This document shows positions 1 through 8,278 of a stretch of DNA of 37,243 bases, in pieces; the first letter of the stretch is position 1; every line of letters begins with the position of its first letter. Made by a program: the position numbers and the translations under genes. The DNA comes from an uncultured Collinsella sp. (GTDB lineage Bacteria > Actinomycetota > Coriobacteriia > Coriobacteriales > Coriobacteriaceae). The stretch spans positions 1 to 37,243 of the forward strand of contig UQRW01000022.1 in assembly GCA_900543515.1 (NCBI GenBank), read 5' to 3'. Below the pieces are notes generated by a model. It searched no databases and had not been told where the DNA came from. It saw only the letters and a program-made list of their open reading frames with translations.

Positions 1-90
1 GTGCGGAATCTACGAAAACCTTGCGCCCGGCCTTCGGCGGCGCGGCCTGCGGTGACTTTGGGGCAGCCCGGTTTTCCGTTGAGCGACGCC

Positions 91-117
91 CCCACGCATA
101 ATCCTTATGTCGGTGGG
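91..117. repeat. Small interrupted palindrome
   Basis: CCCAC at 91-95 pairs with GTGGG at 113-117, and CATAA at 97-101 pairs with TTATG at 105-109. It lies just beyond the 3' end of the minus-strand aminotransferase gene, so it could form a hairpin in that transcript. No T run follows on the minus strand, so terminator function is uncertain. The rest of 1-140 shows no convincing gene. Confidence 0.35.
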
Positions 118-140
118 CTGATGTGTTGCGTCCCTGATGG

Positions 141-1277
141 CTATAGGGTTGAGACGAAGGTGGACAGGCGGTGGAGGCCTTCGTCCAGGTTTTCGTCGGA
201 GACGCAGTAGCTTAGGCGGATGTGGCCTTCGGTGCCGAAGCAGTTTCCAGGGACTAGGGCTACGTTTGCCTCTTTGATGGCTTTGATGCAGAAGTCCTCA
301 CTTGTTAGGCCGAACTTTTTGATGCTCGGGAAAGTGTAGAAGGCTCCTGCGGGCTCTACTACGTCGAGGCCCATGGCGTCTAAGGCTGCGAGTACGCGTT
401 CGCGACGGGCTCGGTAGACTTCGAGCATGGGAGTTGGGTCGACGGTGAGGGCTCGGGCTGCGGCGTCCATTTCGAAGGAGACGGCGCTCGATACTAAGTA
501 TTGGTGGGCCTTTGCGATCTCGGCGATGACGGGGGCTGCGGCTGCGAGCCAGCCCAAACGCCAGCCGGTCATGGCCCAGGGTTTGGAGAAGCTCTCGATG
601 ACTACCGTCTGCTCGCGTAGCTCCGGGTGGCGCTGGGCAAAGCGCTCGTAGCCGTCCACGTAGACCAGGCGGTTGTATACATCGTCGCAGACCACGTAGA
701 TGCCCGCCTCCTCCGCCACGCGCGCCACGGCGTCGAGCGACGCCGTGTTGAGGATGCAACCCGTAGGATTGTTGGGCGAGCAGATGACGATGGCCTTGGT
801 CGCCGGCGTCACGTAAGCACGAAGTGCGTCCTCGTCAATCTGGAATTGCGCAGGCTCCGTATCCAAAAAGACCGCCTTGGCGTGATTGGCCACGACGATG
901 CTCTCGTACAGGCCAAAGGCCGGCGTGGGAATAATGACCTCGTCGCCTGGGTTGAGCATAGCCATGAATGCTGCCGACAGGGCCTCGGTCGCACCGTCGG
1001 TCAGAATGACCTCGTCCGCCGAAAACGTAAGGCCCGCATCCCCCATGTAGGCAGATAACGCCTCACGCAGGGCGGGGCGACCGTTGTTGGGCGGATAATG
1101 CGTGTCGCCGCGGTCCAGTGCGGCGGTCACCTCGGCGCTAATCACATCGGGCGTGGGAAAATCGGGCTCGCCGAGCGCGAGCGCGATGCACCCCGGATGC
1201 TGGGCGGCGAGCGCGTTAATCCGACGGATGCCGGAGGGCTTGAGCGTGGCAAGCGAGGTATTCATGGGCAGACGCAT
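141..1277 (-). CDS. Class I/II pyridoxal-phosphate aminotransferase
   Basis: A cytoplasmic PLP enzyme of fold type I, 378 residues, typical of aspartate/aromatic aminotransferase-like proteins. The PLP anchors are visible. SPNNPTG lies at about 167-173, a DDVY motif at 198-201, and the Schiff-base lysine is K232 in SFSKPWAMTGWRLGW. The arginine that should bind the substrate carboxylate is R354 in GHIRLSYC. The chosen ATG at 1277 has a GAAAGGA ribosome site five bases upstream; a second in-frame Met four codons later is less well placed. It is divergent from the next gene, with about 93 bp between them. The amino-acid substrate cannot be told from sequence; aspartate or a branched/aromatic amino acid are all possible. 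The family call is secure and the specificity is not. Confidence 0.93.
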   Translation of the reverse strand: MRLPMNTSLATLKPSGIRRINALAAQHPGCIALALGEPDFPTPDVISAEVTAALDRGDTHYPPNNGRPALREALSAYMGDAGLTFSADEVILTDGATEALSAAFMAMLNPGDEVIIPTPAFGLYESIVVANHAKAVFLDTEPAQFQIDEDALRAYVTPATKAIVICSPNNPTGCILNTASLDAVARVAEEAGIYVVCDDVYNRLVYVDGYERFAQRHPELREQTVVIESFSKPWAMTGWRLGWLAAAAPVIAEIAKAHQYLVSSAVSFEMDAAARALTVDPTPMLEVYRARRERVLAALDAMGLDVVEPAGAFYTFPSIKKFGLTSEDFCIKAIKEANVALVPGNCFGTEGHIRLSYCVSDENLDEGLHRLSTFVSTL

Positions 1278-1370
1278 GGCGTTCCTTTCGTAAGGGTTGC
1301 ACTAGGATAGCGCGGCGGGGCGCCACCAGACGGTGTAACCTAAACGGAAACCAACCGGAAAGGAGGCAGC

Positions 1371-2027
1371 ATGGAGACGACCGCACGCGGCGATGTACCA
1401 AAAACACTGCAAACCATTGCGTATATCAGCATTCCCAATAGCGACGATCTTGAGTTTTTGCTCTGGGACCTGCAGGATGCCATCACCGCCTATGCACAGC
1501 TTTCCGGCACCGCACTCCCCCACCCGGTCGACTTGAAGGCAAATGACGCCGGCAGCGTTGCCGATGGCATCGTGCTGGCCATTGAAGATGTGGCTGACGA
1601 TAAGACGTTGACAGCCATCGAGCAGGCGCTTGAGCGCTTTGGCGGTACGGGAACGCGTGTCTACGCCGCGATTCGAGCCGCACAACAGGGCACTGAGCAG
1701 GCGCGTGAGACCGCCGTTCGCCTGCACAAGGCATGTGAGCGCCATAACCAATTGTGGTGTGGCGGCGTTGCCATCTGCGCTGGCAGCGGCATTGCGGCGC
1801 TTCGTCGCTCCCCGCGCATGGGACTCTTGCGGCGACCGTTTTCGGAGGCCATGGACAAGCTCGTGGGCGCCGTTCGTATGGGGTGTTCCGTCGAACACGC
1901 GCAGAAGCTCAGTGGCGCCGCAACGGGCGGCGTCGACACCGACGGCATGGTGCGCGCCACGCCTGCACTGCCCACACCGATCTGGCACGCCGTTATGAGG
2001 CATCTTGCCGAGCACTCAAACTGCTAA
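1371..2027 (+). CDS. Hypothetical protein, 218 residues
   Basis: I do not recognise this protein with confidence. It starts at an ATG with a strong AAAGGAGG site five bases upstream and keeps the codon bias of its neighbours, so it is a real gene. There is no signal peptide or clear membrane helix. The first 110 residues look like an alpha/beta fold (hydrophobic strand followed by helix). A central segment around LWCGGVAICAGSGI is faintly like the glycine-rich part of small flavodoxin-like NAD(P)H oxidoreductases, but an FMN-binding loop is not seen. Its stop overlaps the stop of the convergent DNA glycosylase gene by four bases (2024-2027). The gene is well supported; the function is unknown. 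Confidence 0.8.
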   Translation: METTARGDVPKTLQTIAYISIPNSDDLEFLLWDLQDAITAYAQLSGTALPHPVDLKANDAGSVADGIVLAIEDVADDKTLTAIEQALERFGGTGTRVYAAIRAAQQGTEQARETAVRLHKACERHNQLWCGGVAICAGSGIAALRRSPRMGLLRRPFSEAMDKLVGAVRMGCSVEHAQKLSGAATGGVDTDGMVRATPALPTPIWHAVMRHLAEHSNC

Positions 2028-2593
2028 ATCGAAAAAGCCTGCCAATCAGCGGCGCCGCTCCAACGCTCGACAAGGCGTTCCAGACGCCACGCCGCATTGG
2101 CGGGACTTGTCGACGGCAGAACGATGGCCGGCAGCCCGGTGCGCTCTTGTAGATAGCGCTTGTAGAGCCGGCCAGCTGTACCACCGTTGCATATCACCTG
2201 CTCAATGGGAGCTGCGCCGGTAATGCGCTCGATATGTGCCGGCACAACGTTGCGGATGCTCGCGTCGCTCGAGCCCTTAATGTCGCAGCTCTCGATTGCA
2301 TCCCACAGGGCCACGCCGCCGTTCAGCAGCATGGCCCGCTTGGCGGCAATGGAGGCATCGAGCGTCGCGGGCTCACCGCTTGCCAAAGGATCGCCCTCGT
2401 TGGGCGGCACAGGCATACCGAGGCACGTGGCCATCACACGCCAAAAGCGATTCTGAGGGTTGCCGTAATAAAAGGCATTAGCGCGCGACAGCACCGAGGG
2501 AAACGATCCGAGCACCAAAACGCGCGAGTGCTGGTCGAACACGGGCTCAAACCCATGCTCAATATGTTGATAGCCCTCGTCAGACGCTGCCAT
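2024..2593 (-). CDS. DNA-deoxyinosine glycosylase (uracil-DNA glycosylase superfamily)
   Basis: A base-excision repair enzyme expected to remove deaminated adenine (hypoxanthine) from DNA. At 189 residues it matches the small hypoxanthine-DNA glycosylase group of the UDG superfamily. The N-terminal active-site motif GSFPS is at 29-33, followed by SRANAFYYGNPQNRFW at about 36-51, which is diagnostic of this group. The C-terminal DNA-contact loop LPSTSPANA is at 159-167. It lies three bases downstream of the alpha-glucanase gene on the same strand, so the two are probably one transcript, although their functions are unrelated. It is convergent with the 218-residue gene and overlaps its stop. 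Uracil activity cannot be excluded from sequence. Confidence 0.88.
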   Translation of the reverse strand: MAASDEGYQHIEHGFEPVFDQHSRVLVLGSFPSVLSRANAFYYGNPQNRFWRVMATCLGMPVPPNEGDPLASGEPATLDASIAAKRAMLLNGGVALWDAIESCDIKGSSDASIRNVVPAHIERITGAAPIEQVICNGGTAGRLYKRYLQERTGLPAIVLPSTSPANAAWRLERLVERWSGAADWQAFSI

Positions 2594-2596
2594 GGC

Positions 2597-3973
2597 CTAG
2601 GCCCTCAACAGATAACGCACCTCGTAGGGCGCAAGCTCAAGCGCGCCCGTCAGCTCGACCGTGGGTGCATCGTCGACAAGCAGGTCGACAAAGGAGCCGT
2701 TGAGCTCGCCGGCGCCAAAGGTGTAAGGCTCGCCCACGGCGTTCACCGCCACGAGCACCGTCGCGTCGTCGCAGGCGCGCTCGAACAGCAGCTGCTTGTT
2801 CTGGATCACCACGTTGCGGTACGCGCCGTAGTTGAGAGCGCGTGCCGCCGCGTCGTCGGCCGAGCGCAGGTGCGCGAGCTGCGTGATGAAGGCCGTCAGC
2901 TCGTTGGGCGCGGGCTCGACGAGCGCAGGGCGAAGTGCCCAGTCGCCATCGGGGCCGCCCTTTTCGCCAGCGATTCCCCACTCGCTGCCATAGTAGACGC
3001 ACGGGATGCCCGGCATGCCAAAGAGCATGCCATAGGCGGGACGCAGGCACGACTTGTCGGTGAGGATGCTTGCCAGTCGCGGCACGTCGTGGTTGTCGAC
3101 AAACGACAGCAGGTGCTTGCCGCGGTAGATGCACCAGGGATCGCCGCCAAACTGACGGTGCAGCGAGTGCGCGATCTCGAACATATTGACCGAGTTAAAG
3201 CTGGAGTACAGGCCTTTGTAGCACTCGTAGTTGGTGCAGGAGTCGAGCATCTCGTCGTTGACGATCTGGTTGTAGTCGCCGTGGAGCGTCTCACCAATCA
3301 GCACAAAGTCGGGCTTGAGCTCACGGGTAAAAGTATGCAGGCGGCGCATAAAATCGCGATCGAGCATATAGGCGACGTCCAGGCGCAGACCGTCGACGCC
3401 AAAGACTTCGGACCAGCGACGCACGGACTCAAGCAGGTAATCGACCACGGCAGGGTTTTGCAGGTTGAGCTTCACAAGCTCAAAATGGCCCTCCCAGCCC
3501 TCGTACCAAAAGCCGTCGCCGTAGCACGAGTCACCGTCAAAGCTGATGTGGAACCAGTCCTTGTAGGGCGAGTCCCACTTGCGCTCCTGCACATCGCGGA
3601 AGGCCCAAAAGCCACGACCGACGTGGTTAAAGACAGCATCGAGCACCACACGGATGCCATGGGCGTGCAGCGTCTCGCACACGGCGGCAAAGTCGGCGTC
3701 CCCACCCAGGCGGCGGTCGATATGGCGCAGACTGCGCGTGTCGTAGCCATGGCTGTCGGATTCGAGCGGCGGGTTGATGAGCACAGCGCCAACGCCGAGT
3801 TCCTGCAGGTAGTCGGCCCATTGGGCAATCTTCATGATGGGCGCATCGGGGTTGGGCGCGGCGTTGGCAGCCTGGGCGAGTTCATCCTCGGCGACGGGGG
3901 CGGCGTTTTCGCGCGGAGCTCCGCAGAAGCCCAGCGGATAGATCTGATAGAACGTCGTCTCGTATGCCCACAT
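2597..3973 (-). CDS. GH13 alpha-amylase family glycoside hydrolase
   Basis: An intracellular alpha-glucan or maltodextrin hydrolase (458 residues, no signal peptide). The four GH13 regions are in order: DAVFNH at 112-117; GLRLDVA with the nucleophile D199; IGETLHG with the acid/base E228; and FVDNHD at 291-296 with the third acidic residue D296. A compact C-terminal beta domain ends in YEVRYLL. The lack of secretion signal and the size fit cyclomaltodextrinase/neopullulanase-like enzymes acting on imported oligosaccharides. The ATG at 3973 has a GGGAGG site six bases upstream. It is the first gene of a two-gene unit with the glycosylase. The exact substrate is not determined. Confidence 0.92.
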   Translation of the reverse strand: MWAYETTFYQIYPLGFCGAPRENAAPVAEDELAQAANAAPNPDAPIMKIAQWADYLQELGVGAVLINPPLESDSHGYDTRSLRHIDRRLGGDADFAAVCETLHAHGIRVVLDAVFNHVGRGFWAFRDVQERKWDSPYKDWFHISFDGDSCYGDGFWYEGWEGHFELVKLNLQNPAVVDYLLESVRRWSEVFGVDGLRLDVAYMLDRDFMRRLHTFTRELKPDFVLIGETLHGDYNQIVNDEMLDSCTNYECYKGLYSSFNSVNMFEIAHSLHRQFGGDPWCIYRGKHLLSFVDNHDVPRLASILTDKSCLRPAYGMLFGMPGIPCVYYGSEWGIAGEKGGPDGDWALRPALVEPAPNELTAFITQLAHLRSADDAAARALNYGAYRNVVIQNKQLLFERACDDATVLVAVNAVGEPYTFGAGELNGSFVDLLVDDAPTVELTGALELAPYEVRYLLRA

Positions 3974-4044
3974 AGCAACCTCCCGGTAAGCTCAACACAA
4001 CGACATCCATTGTATGCCCGGCTTGTATCCTCTTCCCCAAAATA

Positions 4045-4111
4045 AGTTGCGGTGGAATAGTTCCTGCTTGGGCCTTCAGAGGCCTTGAACAGGAACTATT
4101 CCACCGCAACT
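4045..4111. repeat. Palindromic repeat family A, copy 1
   Basis: A perfect 22-bp inverted repeat: the arm beginning AGTTGCGGTGGAATAG at 4045-4066 is matched by its complement at 4090-4111. A nested GGCCT/AGGCC pair sits in the loop. A second copy of the left arm lies at 8185. Both copies sit just downstream of a minus-strand gene (the MFS exporter here), so the transcript could fold into a very long hairpin at its 3' end. Confidence 0.85.
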
Positions 4112-4126
4112 GATGAGGAAACGTGA

Positions 4127-5323
4127 TTAGGCAACGGGCTTTGCGCGGCGAATGGCCGGGAACATCACCGTGATAGCGAGGATGACGCCCACGACGGCAA
4201 TCGACCCGCCCGCGAAGCCGATCCAGGCGATACCGGGACCCGAAACCACGGCTCCGCCGATCGCGGTACCCGTGCCAATGCCCAGATTGAACAGGCCCGA
4301 GAAGATCGACATGGCGACGGCCGACGAATCTGCCGGCGTGTGCTTGATGAGCTCGGCCTGAAACGCCACGTTAAAGGCCGTGGCGCAGCAACCCCACAGT
4401 GCGCACACAGCGAGAACCGCAGCGAGTGACGATGCGGCCGGACCCATGAGCAGCAGAGCCACCGGCACGCCGGAGAGCGTGATAGCCAAGAACGGGAAGC
4501 GATGCCCATCGAACAGGCGGCCAAACAGCCAGCTTCCGAGCAAACCAGAGCAGCCAAACGCCGTCAACGTCATGGTAATGGCGCCCGCATCGACGTGCGC
4601 GACCTGCGCCAGGAAGGGCTCGATATAGCTGTAGCTTGCGTAATAGCCGGTCGCCATGAAGACCGTGACTGCGTAGAGCGCGATGAGGAACGGGTTCTTG
4701 AGCAGCTCGGGCAGCTGCTTGAGCGTAAAACGCTCGCCCGCTGGCATGGCAGGGAACACCGTGGCCTGGTAGACGACCGCGACAGCAGACAGCGCTCCGA
4801 CCACGGCAAACGTCATGCGCCAGCCCACGGCCAAGCCAATGGCGCGACCGAGCGGCAGGCCAAAGATCTGTGCGATGGAAGAGCCCGTGGCGATCATGCT
4901 GATAGCGAGCGCCCCGTGGCGTGTGTCAACCAGGCGCGACGCCATGATCGAGGCGACCGACCAGAACACGGCGTGCGCGCAGGCAACCACCAGGCGCGCG
5001 CAGACTAAGATGGGATAGGTCGGTGCCAAGGCGGACAGGAACTGGCCCAGCGAGAACACGGCAAGCACGCCCAGCAGCATCCGCTTGAACTCGAAACGCG
5101 AAGCGAACACCATGAGCGGCAACGACAGCAGCATGACGCCCCAGGCATAGACCGAGATCATGATGCCAGCTTGGGCCTCGGTGAGCGAAAACGATGCGGC
5201 GATGTCGGTCAGCAGGCCGATGGGCATAAACTCCGACGTGTTGAACACGAACGCACAGCAGGTGAGCCCGACGAGCGGGAGCCACTGCCTGAGCGTGATG
5301 CCGTCTTGCCTTGCCTGACTCAT
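4127..5323 (-). CDS. MFS transporter, DHA1 / sugar-efflux (SotB-like) type
   Basis: A 12-helix inner-membrane proton-driven exporter, 398 residues. The N-terminal helix sequence around FVFNTSEFMPIGLLTDIA and the second helix around VYAWGVMLLSLPLM are typical of the SotB/arabinose-efflux branch of the DHA1 family. Candidate substrates are sugars or small drugs. I place the start at the ATG at 5321-5323, which has GGAG nine bases upstream. The frame stays open to a TTG five codons earlier, but that lies on the ribosome site itself. The gene follows feoB on the same strand, separated by a terminator hairpin and its own candidate promoter, so it is probably transcribed separately. Substrate is unknown. 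Confidence 0.88.
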   Translation of the reverse strand: MSQARQDGITLRQWLPLVGLTCCAFVFNTSEFMPIGLLTDIAASFSLTEAQAGIMISVYAWGVMLLSLPLMVFASRFEFKRMLLGVLAVFSLGQFLSALAPTYPILVCARLVVACAHAVFWSVASIMASRLVDTRHGALAISMIATGSSIAQIFGLPLGRAIGLAVGWRMTFAVVGALSAVAVVYQATVFPAMPAGERFTLKQLPELLKNPFLIALYAVTVFMATGYYASYSYIEPFLAQVAHVDAGAITMTLTAFGCSGLLGSWLFGRLFDGHRFPFLAITLSGVPVALLLMGPAASSLAAVLAVCALWGCCATAFNVAFQAELIKHTPADSSAVAMSIFSGLFNLGIGTGTAIGGAVVSGPGIAWIGFAGGSIAVVGVILAITVMFPAIRRAKPVA

Positions 5324-5356
5324 ATATAACGTCTCCAATCATTTTGAGCGGAGGCG

Positions 5357-5386
5357 ATTATATAGCAACGGCCCCGCATCCGTCAG
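5357..5386 (-). promoter_or_regulatory. Candidate promoter of the MFS gene
   Basis: On the minus strand a perfect TATAAT (5357-5362) is preceded, after 18 bases, by CTGACG (5381-5386), close to TTGACA. The -35 falls in the loop of the upstream feoB terminator hairpin, so termination and initiation signals are nested. Confidence 0.45.
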
Positions 5387-5403
5387 CAACAGATGCGGGG
5401 CCG
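5369..5403 (-). terminator. Terminator after feoB
   Basis: A perfect 12-bp inverted repeat: CGGCCCCGCATC at 5369-5380 and its complement at 5392-5403, with an 11-base loop. It sits 42 bases beyond the feoB stop on the minus strand. The T-run after it is weak. Confidence 0.65.
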
Positions 5404-5444
5404 AAAACAATTCGATACACAGAGGTTGCGCCGTCAATTCATAA

Positions 5445-7805
5445 CTAAGCCAACCCCAGCAACATGCCCGCCGAATGCACGACAAACGCCACGACCCAGG
5501 CGACCGTCACCTGAAACGCGAATACGGCCACGGCATAGCGTGCGCCCAACTCGCTCTTGACGGCGCCGATGGACGCCACGCAAGGCGGGTACAGCAGCGT
5601 AAAGACCAGGAACACGTAGGCGGTAAACGGCGAAAACATGGCTGACAGTGCCGCGGGCGACGTTGCGCCCAAAAGCACCGTGAGCGTCGAGATGACGCTC
5701 TCCTTGGCAATGAGCCCCGTGACGAGCGCCGTCGAGGCGCGCCAGTCGCCAAAGCCGAGCGGGGCCAACACCGGCGCGATGATGCTACCCAGACCGGCAA
5801 GCAGGCTTTGCGACTGGTCGGCGACCACGTTAAAGCGGATGTCGAACGTCTGAAGGAACCAGATGACCACGGTCGCGGCAAAGATAATGGTAAAGGCCTT
5901 AGTGATGAAGTCCTTGGCCTTATCCCATGCCAGCATCACTGTCGTCTTGACGCTCGGCAGGCGGTAATTGGGGAGCTCCATGATAAACGGCACCGGGTCG
6001 CCCTTAAATGCCGTGCGGTTGAGCACCAAAGCCGCGACGCAGCCGACCACGATACCGATCAGATAGAGCGAGACCATGGCGGGAACCGTCGCCTGCGGGA
6101 AAAACGCCCCGCACAGCAAGCCGTAAACCGGCAGCTTGGCTGAGCAGCTCATAAACGGCGTGAGCATGACCGTCATCTTGCGGTCGTGCTCGGATGGGAG
6201 CGTACGGGTCGACATGATAGCCGGCACGGTGCAGCCAAAACCGACGAGCATGGGCACGAAACTGCGGCCCGACAGGCCAAAGCGACGCAACACCTTATCC
6301 ATGACAAAGGCCACGCGCGCCATGTATCCGGAGTCTTCCAGAATGGAGAGGAACAAAAAGAGCACGACGATAATCGGCAGGAAGGTCAGCACACTGCCCA
6401 CGCCCGTAAGCACGCCGTCGACAGCCAGCGAGCGCACCACGTCGTTGGTACCGAACGCCTTGAGGCCCGCATCGGCCGAGGCGATGATGGCAGCGATACC
6501 GTCCTCCATGAGTCCCTGCAACGCCGCGCCGATCACGCCAAACGTCAGCCAAAAGACGAGGCCCATGATCACCAGAAACGCCGGAATGGCTGTGTAACGA
6601 CCTGTCAGGATGCGGTCAATCTTGACGGAGCGCACGTGCTCGCGGCTCTCGTGCGGCTTGACGACGCAACGCCCGCACACGTCGCCGATAAAGCTAAAAC
6701 GCATATCGGCCAGTGCAGATAGGCGGTCGGTGCCGGCCTCGCCCTCCATCTGGGTGATGATGTGCTCGATAGCGTCGAGCTCATTGCGATCCAGGTGAAG
6801 CGCCTCGGTTACCAGCTCATCGCCCTCGACCAGCTTGGTCGCCGCAAAGCGCACCGGGATGTGCGCCGTCACGGCATGGTCCTCGATCAGGTTAGCAATA
6901 CCGTGGATGCAGCGATGTAGCGCACCGCCGTCCGGACCGTCGGGCGCGCAAAAGTCCAGGCGACCAGGGCGCTCGCGGAACCGCGCCACGTGCAGGGCGT
7001 GGTCCACCAGCTCGCCGATGCCCTCGTTGCGGGCAGCGCTAATGGGGACAACGGGCACGCCCAACAGGCTCTCGAGCAAGTTGACGTCTACGGCGCCGCC
7101 GTTGGCGGTCACCTCGTCCATCATGTTGAGCGCGATGACCATAGGACGGTCAAGCTCCATGAGCTGCAGTGTCAGGTACAGGTTGCGCTCGATGTTGGTG
7201 GCGTCAATGATGTCGATGATGGCGTCCGGACGCTCGTCGAGGATGAACTGACGGCTCACGACCTCCTCGCCTGTGTACGGCGACAGGGAGTAAATGCCGG
7301 GCAGGTCGGTAACGCTCGCCTCGGGATGGTTACGGATGGTGCCATCTTTGCGGTCGACCGTCACGCCGGGAAAGTTACCGACGTGCTGGTTGGAGCCCGT
7401 CAGCTGGTTGAATAACGTGGTCTTGCCGCAGTTTTGGTTGCCGGCGAGGGCAAAGTGCAGCGGCGCGCCCTCGGGCACGGCCGTCTTTGCCGCACGGGGC
7501 GAATACGTCCCCTCGCCCAGGGCCGGATGCTCCGTCGTGCCGATTGCGGCGTTAGCGCGCGGACCCGTATCGGTGTCGTGAATACCCACGAGCTCGATGC
7601 GAGCGGCATCGTCCTTGCGCAGTGTCAACTCGTAGCCACGCAGGCGGATCTCGAGCGGATCGCCCATGGGGGCGTACTTCATCATGGTGACTTCGGTGCC
7701 CGGCGTTAGACCCATGTCCAAAATATGCTGTCGGAGTGCCTGATCGTCCGATGCCACCGATGCGACAACGGCGTCCTTTCCAATCTCGAGTGTATCGAGC
7801 TTCAC
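5445..7805 (-). CDS. feoB: FeoA-FeoB fusion, ferrous iron transporter
   Basis: A membrane Fe(II) uptake protein of 786 residues with an N-terminal FeoA-like SH3 domain (about 1-75), a short linker, the FeoB G domain and the permease. G-domain motifs: G1 GNQNCGKTT at 122-130, G3 DLPG at 167-170, G4 NMMD at 227-230, and a G5-like SAARNEG. The permease carries a Gate motif around FVPMLVGFGCTVPAIMSTRTL with the conserved cysteine. I choose the GTG at 7803-7805 because GGGGGAGGA lies nine bases upstream and translation then begins directly with the FeoA domain. The frame is open to an ATG at 7925, but that would add a basic leader running through the operator palindromes. Two operators upstream suggest iron-dependent control. 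FeoA is fused, and no separate feoA or feoC is adjacent. Confidence 0.95.
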   Translation of the reverse strand: MKLDTLEIGKDAVVASVASDDQALRQHILDMGLTPGTEVTMMKYAPMGDPLEIRLRGYELTLRKDDAARIELVGIHDTDTGPRANAAIGTTEHPALGEGTYSPRAAKTAVPEGAPLHFALAGNQNCGKTTLFNQLTGSNQHVGNFPGVTVDRKDGTIRNHPEASVTDLPGIYSLSPYTGEEVVSRQFILDERPDAIIDIIDATNIERNLYLTLQLMELDRPMVIALNMMDEVTANGGAVDVNLLESLLGVPVVPISAARNEGIGELVDHALHVARFRERPGRLDFCAPDGPDGGALHRCIHGIANLIEDHAVTAHIPVRFAATKLVEGDELVTEALHLDRNELDAIEHIITQMEGEAGTDRLSALADMRFSFIGDVCGRCVVKPHESREHVRSVKIDRILTGRYTAIPAFLVIMGLVFWLTFGVIGAALQGLMEDGIAAIIASADAGLKAFGTNDVVRSLAVDGVLTGVGSVLTFLPIIVVLFLFLSILEDSGYMARVAFVMDKVLRRFGLSGRSFVPMLVGFGCTVPAIMSTRTLPSEHDRKMTVMLTPFMSCSAKLPVYGLLCGAFFPQATVPAMVSLYLIGIVVGCVAALVLNRTAFKGDPVPFIMELPNYRLPSVKTTVMLAWDKAKDFITKAFTIIFAATVVIWFLQTFDIRFNVVADQSQSLLAGLGSIIAPVLAPLGFGDWRASTALVTGLIAKESVISTLTVLLGATSPAALSAMFSPFTAYVFLVFTLLYPPCVASIGAVKSELGARYAVAVFAFQVTVAWVVAFVVHSAGMLLGLA

Positions 7806-7847
7806 GTCCGTGTTCCTCCCCCGGCGCCCACAGGGCGTTGTATTTAT

Positions 7848-7880
7848 GTTCACCATGGCTAACCGTTTGCCATGGCTAAC
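7848..7880 (-). promoter_or_regulatory. Two tandem palindromic operators upstream of feoB
   Basis: GTTCACCATGGCTAAC (7848-7863) and GTTTGCCATGGCTAAC (7865-7880) are two near-palindromes on the pattern GTTnGCCATGGCTAAC, separated by one base. They lie about 45-75 bases ahead of the feoB start. The half-site GTTAGCC resembles that of DtxR/IdeR-type iron or manganese regulators of actinobacteria, so a DtxR-family repressor is the likely ligand. This is an inference from the half-site and gene context. Confidence 0.6.
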
Positions 7881-7973
7881 CAATTGTAACCATGCATGAT
7901 AGCGCGAACACACAACGACGTTCAATCGACAGATCGGTGCGATGGGGACAGGCAGGAGAGTTCAGGGCCATAG

Positions 7974-8164
7974 TTTCCCGATGAGGCCTCTCGGGGAAAC
8001 TACATCCCAGAATTCTGGCTCGAAACGGGATATGGTTTCCCTAACAGGCCTCTTACGGAAAATGCATCCCAGAATCCCCGCTCGAAACGGGACGCGCTTT
8101 CCCAGTCGAGGCCCTATGGGAAACTGCGTCCCACCTTGAAAGGCAAAACTGGGACGCAGTTTCC
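7974..8164. repeat. Tandem repeat array with 62-bp period
   Basis: TTTCC(C) recurs at 7974, 8036, 8098 and 8160, an exact 62-bp period, giving three full units and the start of a fourth. Each unit has a TTTCCC...GGAAA hairpin around an AGGCC core and then a TCCC...GGGA hairpin. TGCGTCCC at 8125-8132 and GGGACGCA at 8151-8158 are perfect complements. Units are diverged (roughly 60-75 percent alike by eye). No gene is visible in 7926-8278. Confidence 0.75.
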
Positions 8165-8184
8165 GGGCGGGGCATCAAAAACGA

Positions 8185-8251
8185 AGTTGCGGTGGAATAG
8201 TTCCTGGATGGGCTGGTTGATGCCCCAGATCGGAGCTATTTCACCGCAAGT
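8185..8251. repeat. Palindromic repeat family A, copy 2
   Basis: The left arm (8185-8205) is identical to that at 4045 over 21 bases; the right arm (about 8231-8251) matches with a few mismatches. The loop differs from copy 1. It lies just downstream of the minus-strand esterase gene. Confidence 0.8.
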
Positions 8252-8278
8252 TATTGAAGGGCTGGGATGCCCGTCCTC

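Noticed and set aside
1..210. Short open frame at the left edge
   Set aside because: It overlaps the 3' end of the aminotransferase gene on the other strand and shows no supported start or protein features.
2234..4045. Long plus-strand open frame (603 codons) opposite the alpha-glucanase and glycosylase genes
   Set aside because: It is antisense to two genes with clear catalytic motifs, has a repetitive His/Val/Arg-rich composition and no ribosome site.
7806..7925. N-terminal extension of the FeoA-FeoB protein to an ATG at 7925
   Set aside because: The extension covers the operator palindromes and lacks a ribosome site; the GTG at 7805 has a strong one and begins at the FeoA domain.
7974..8164. 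CRISPR array
   Set aside because: The 62-bp units diverge along their whole length, with no constant repeat alternating with unique spacers and no cas genes nearby.
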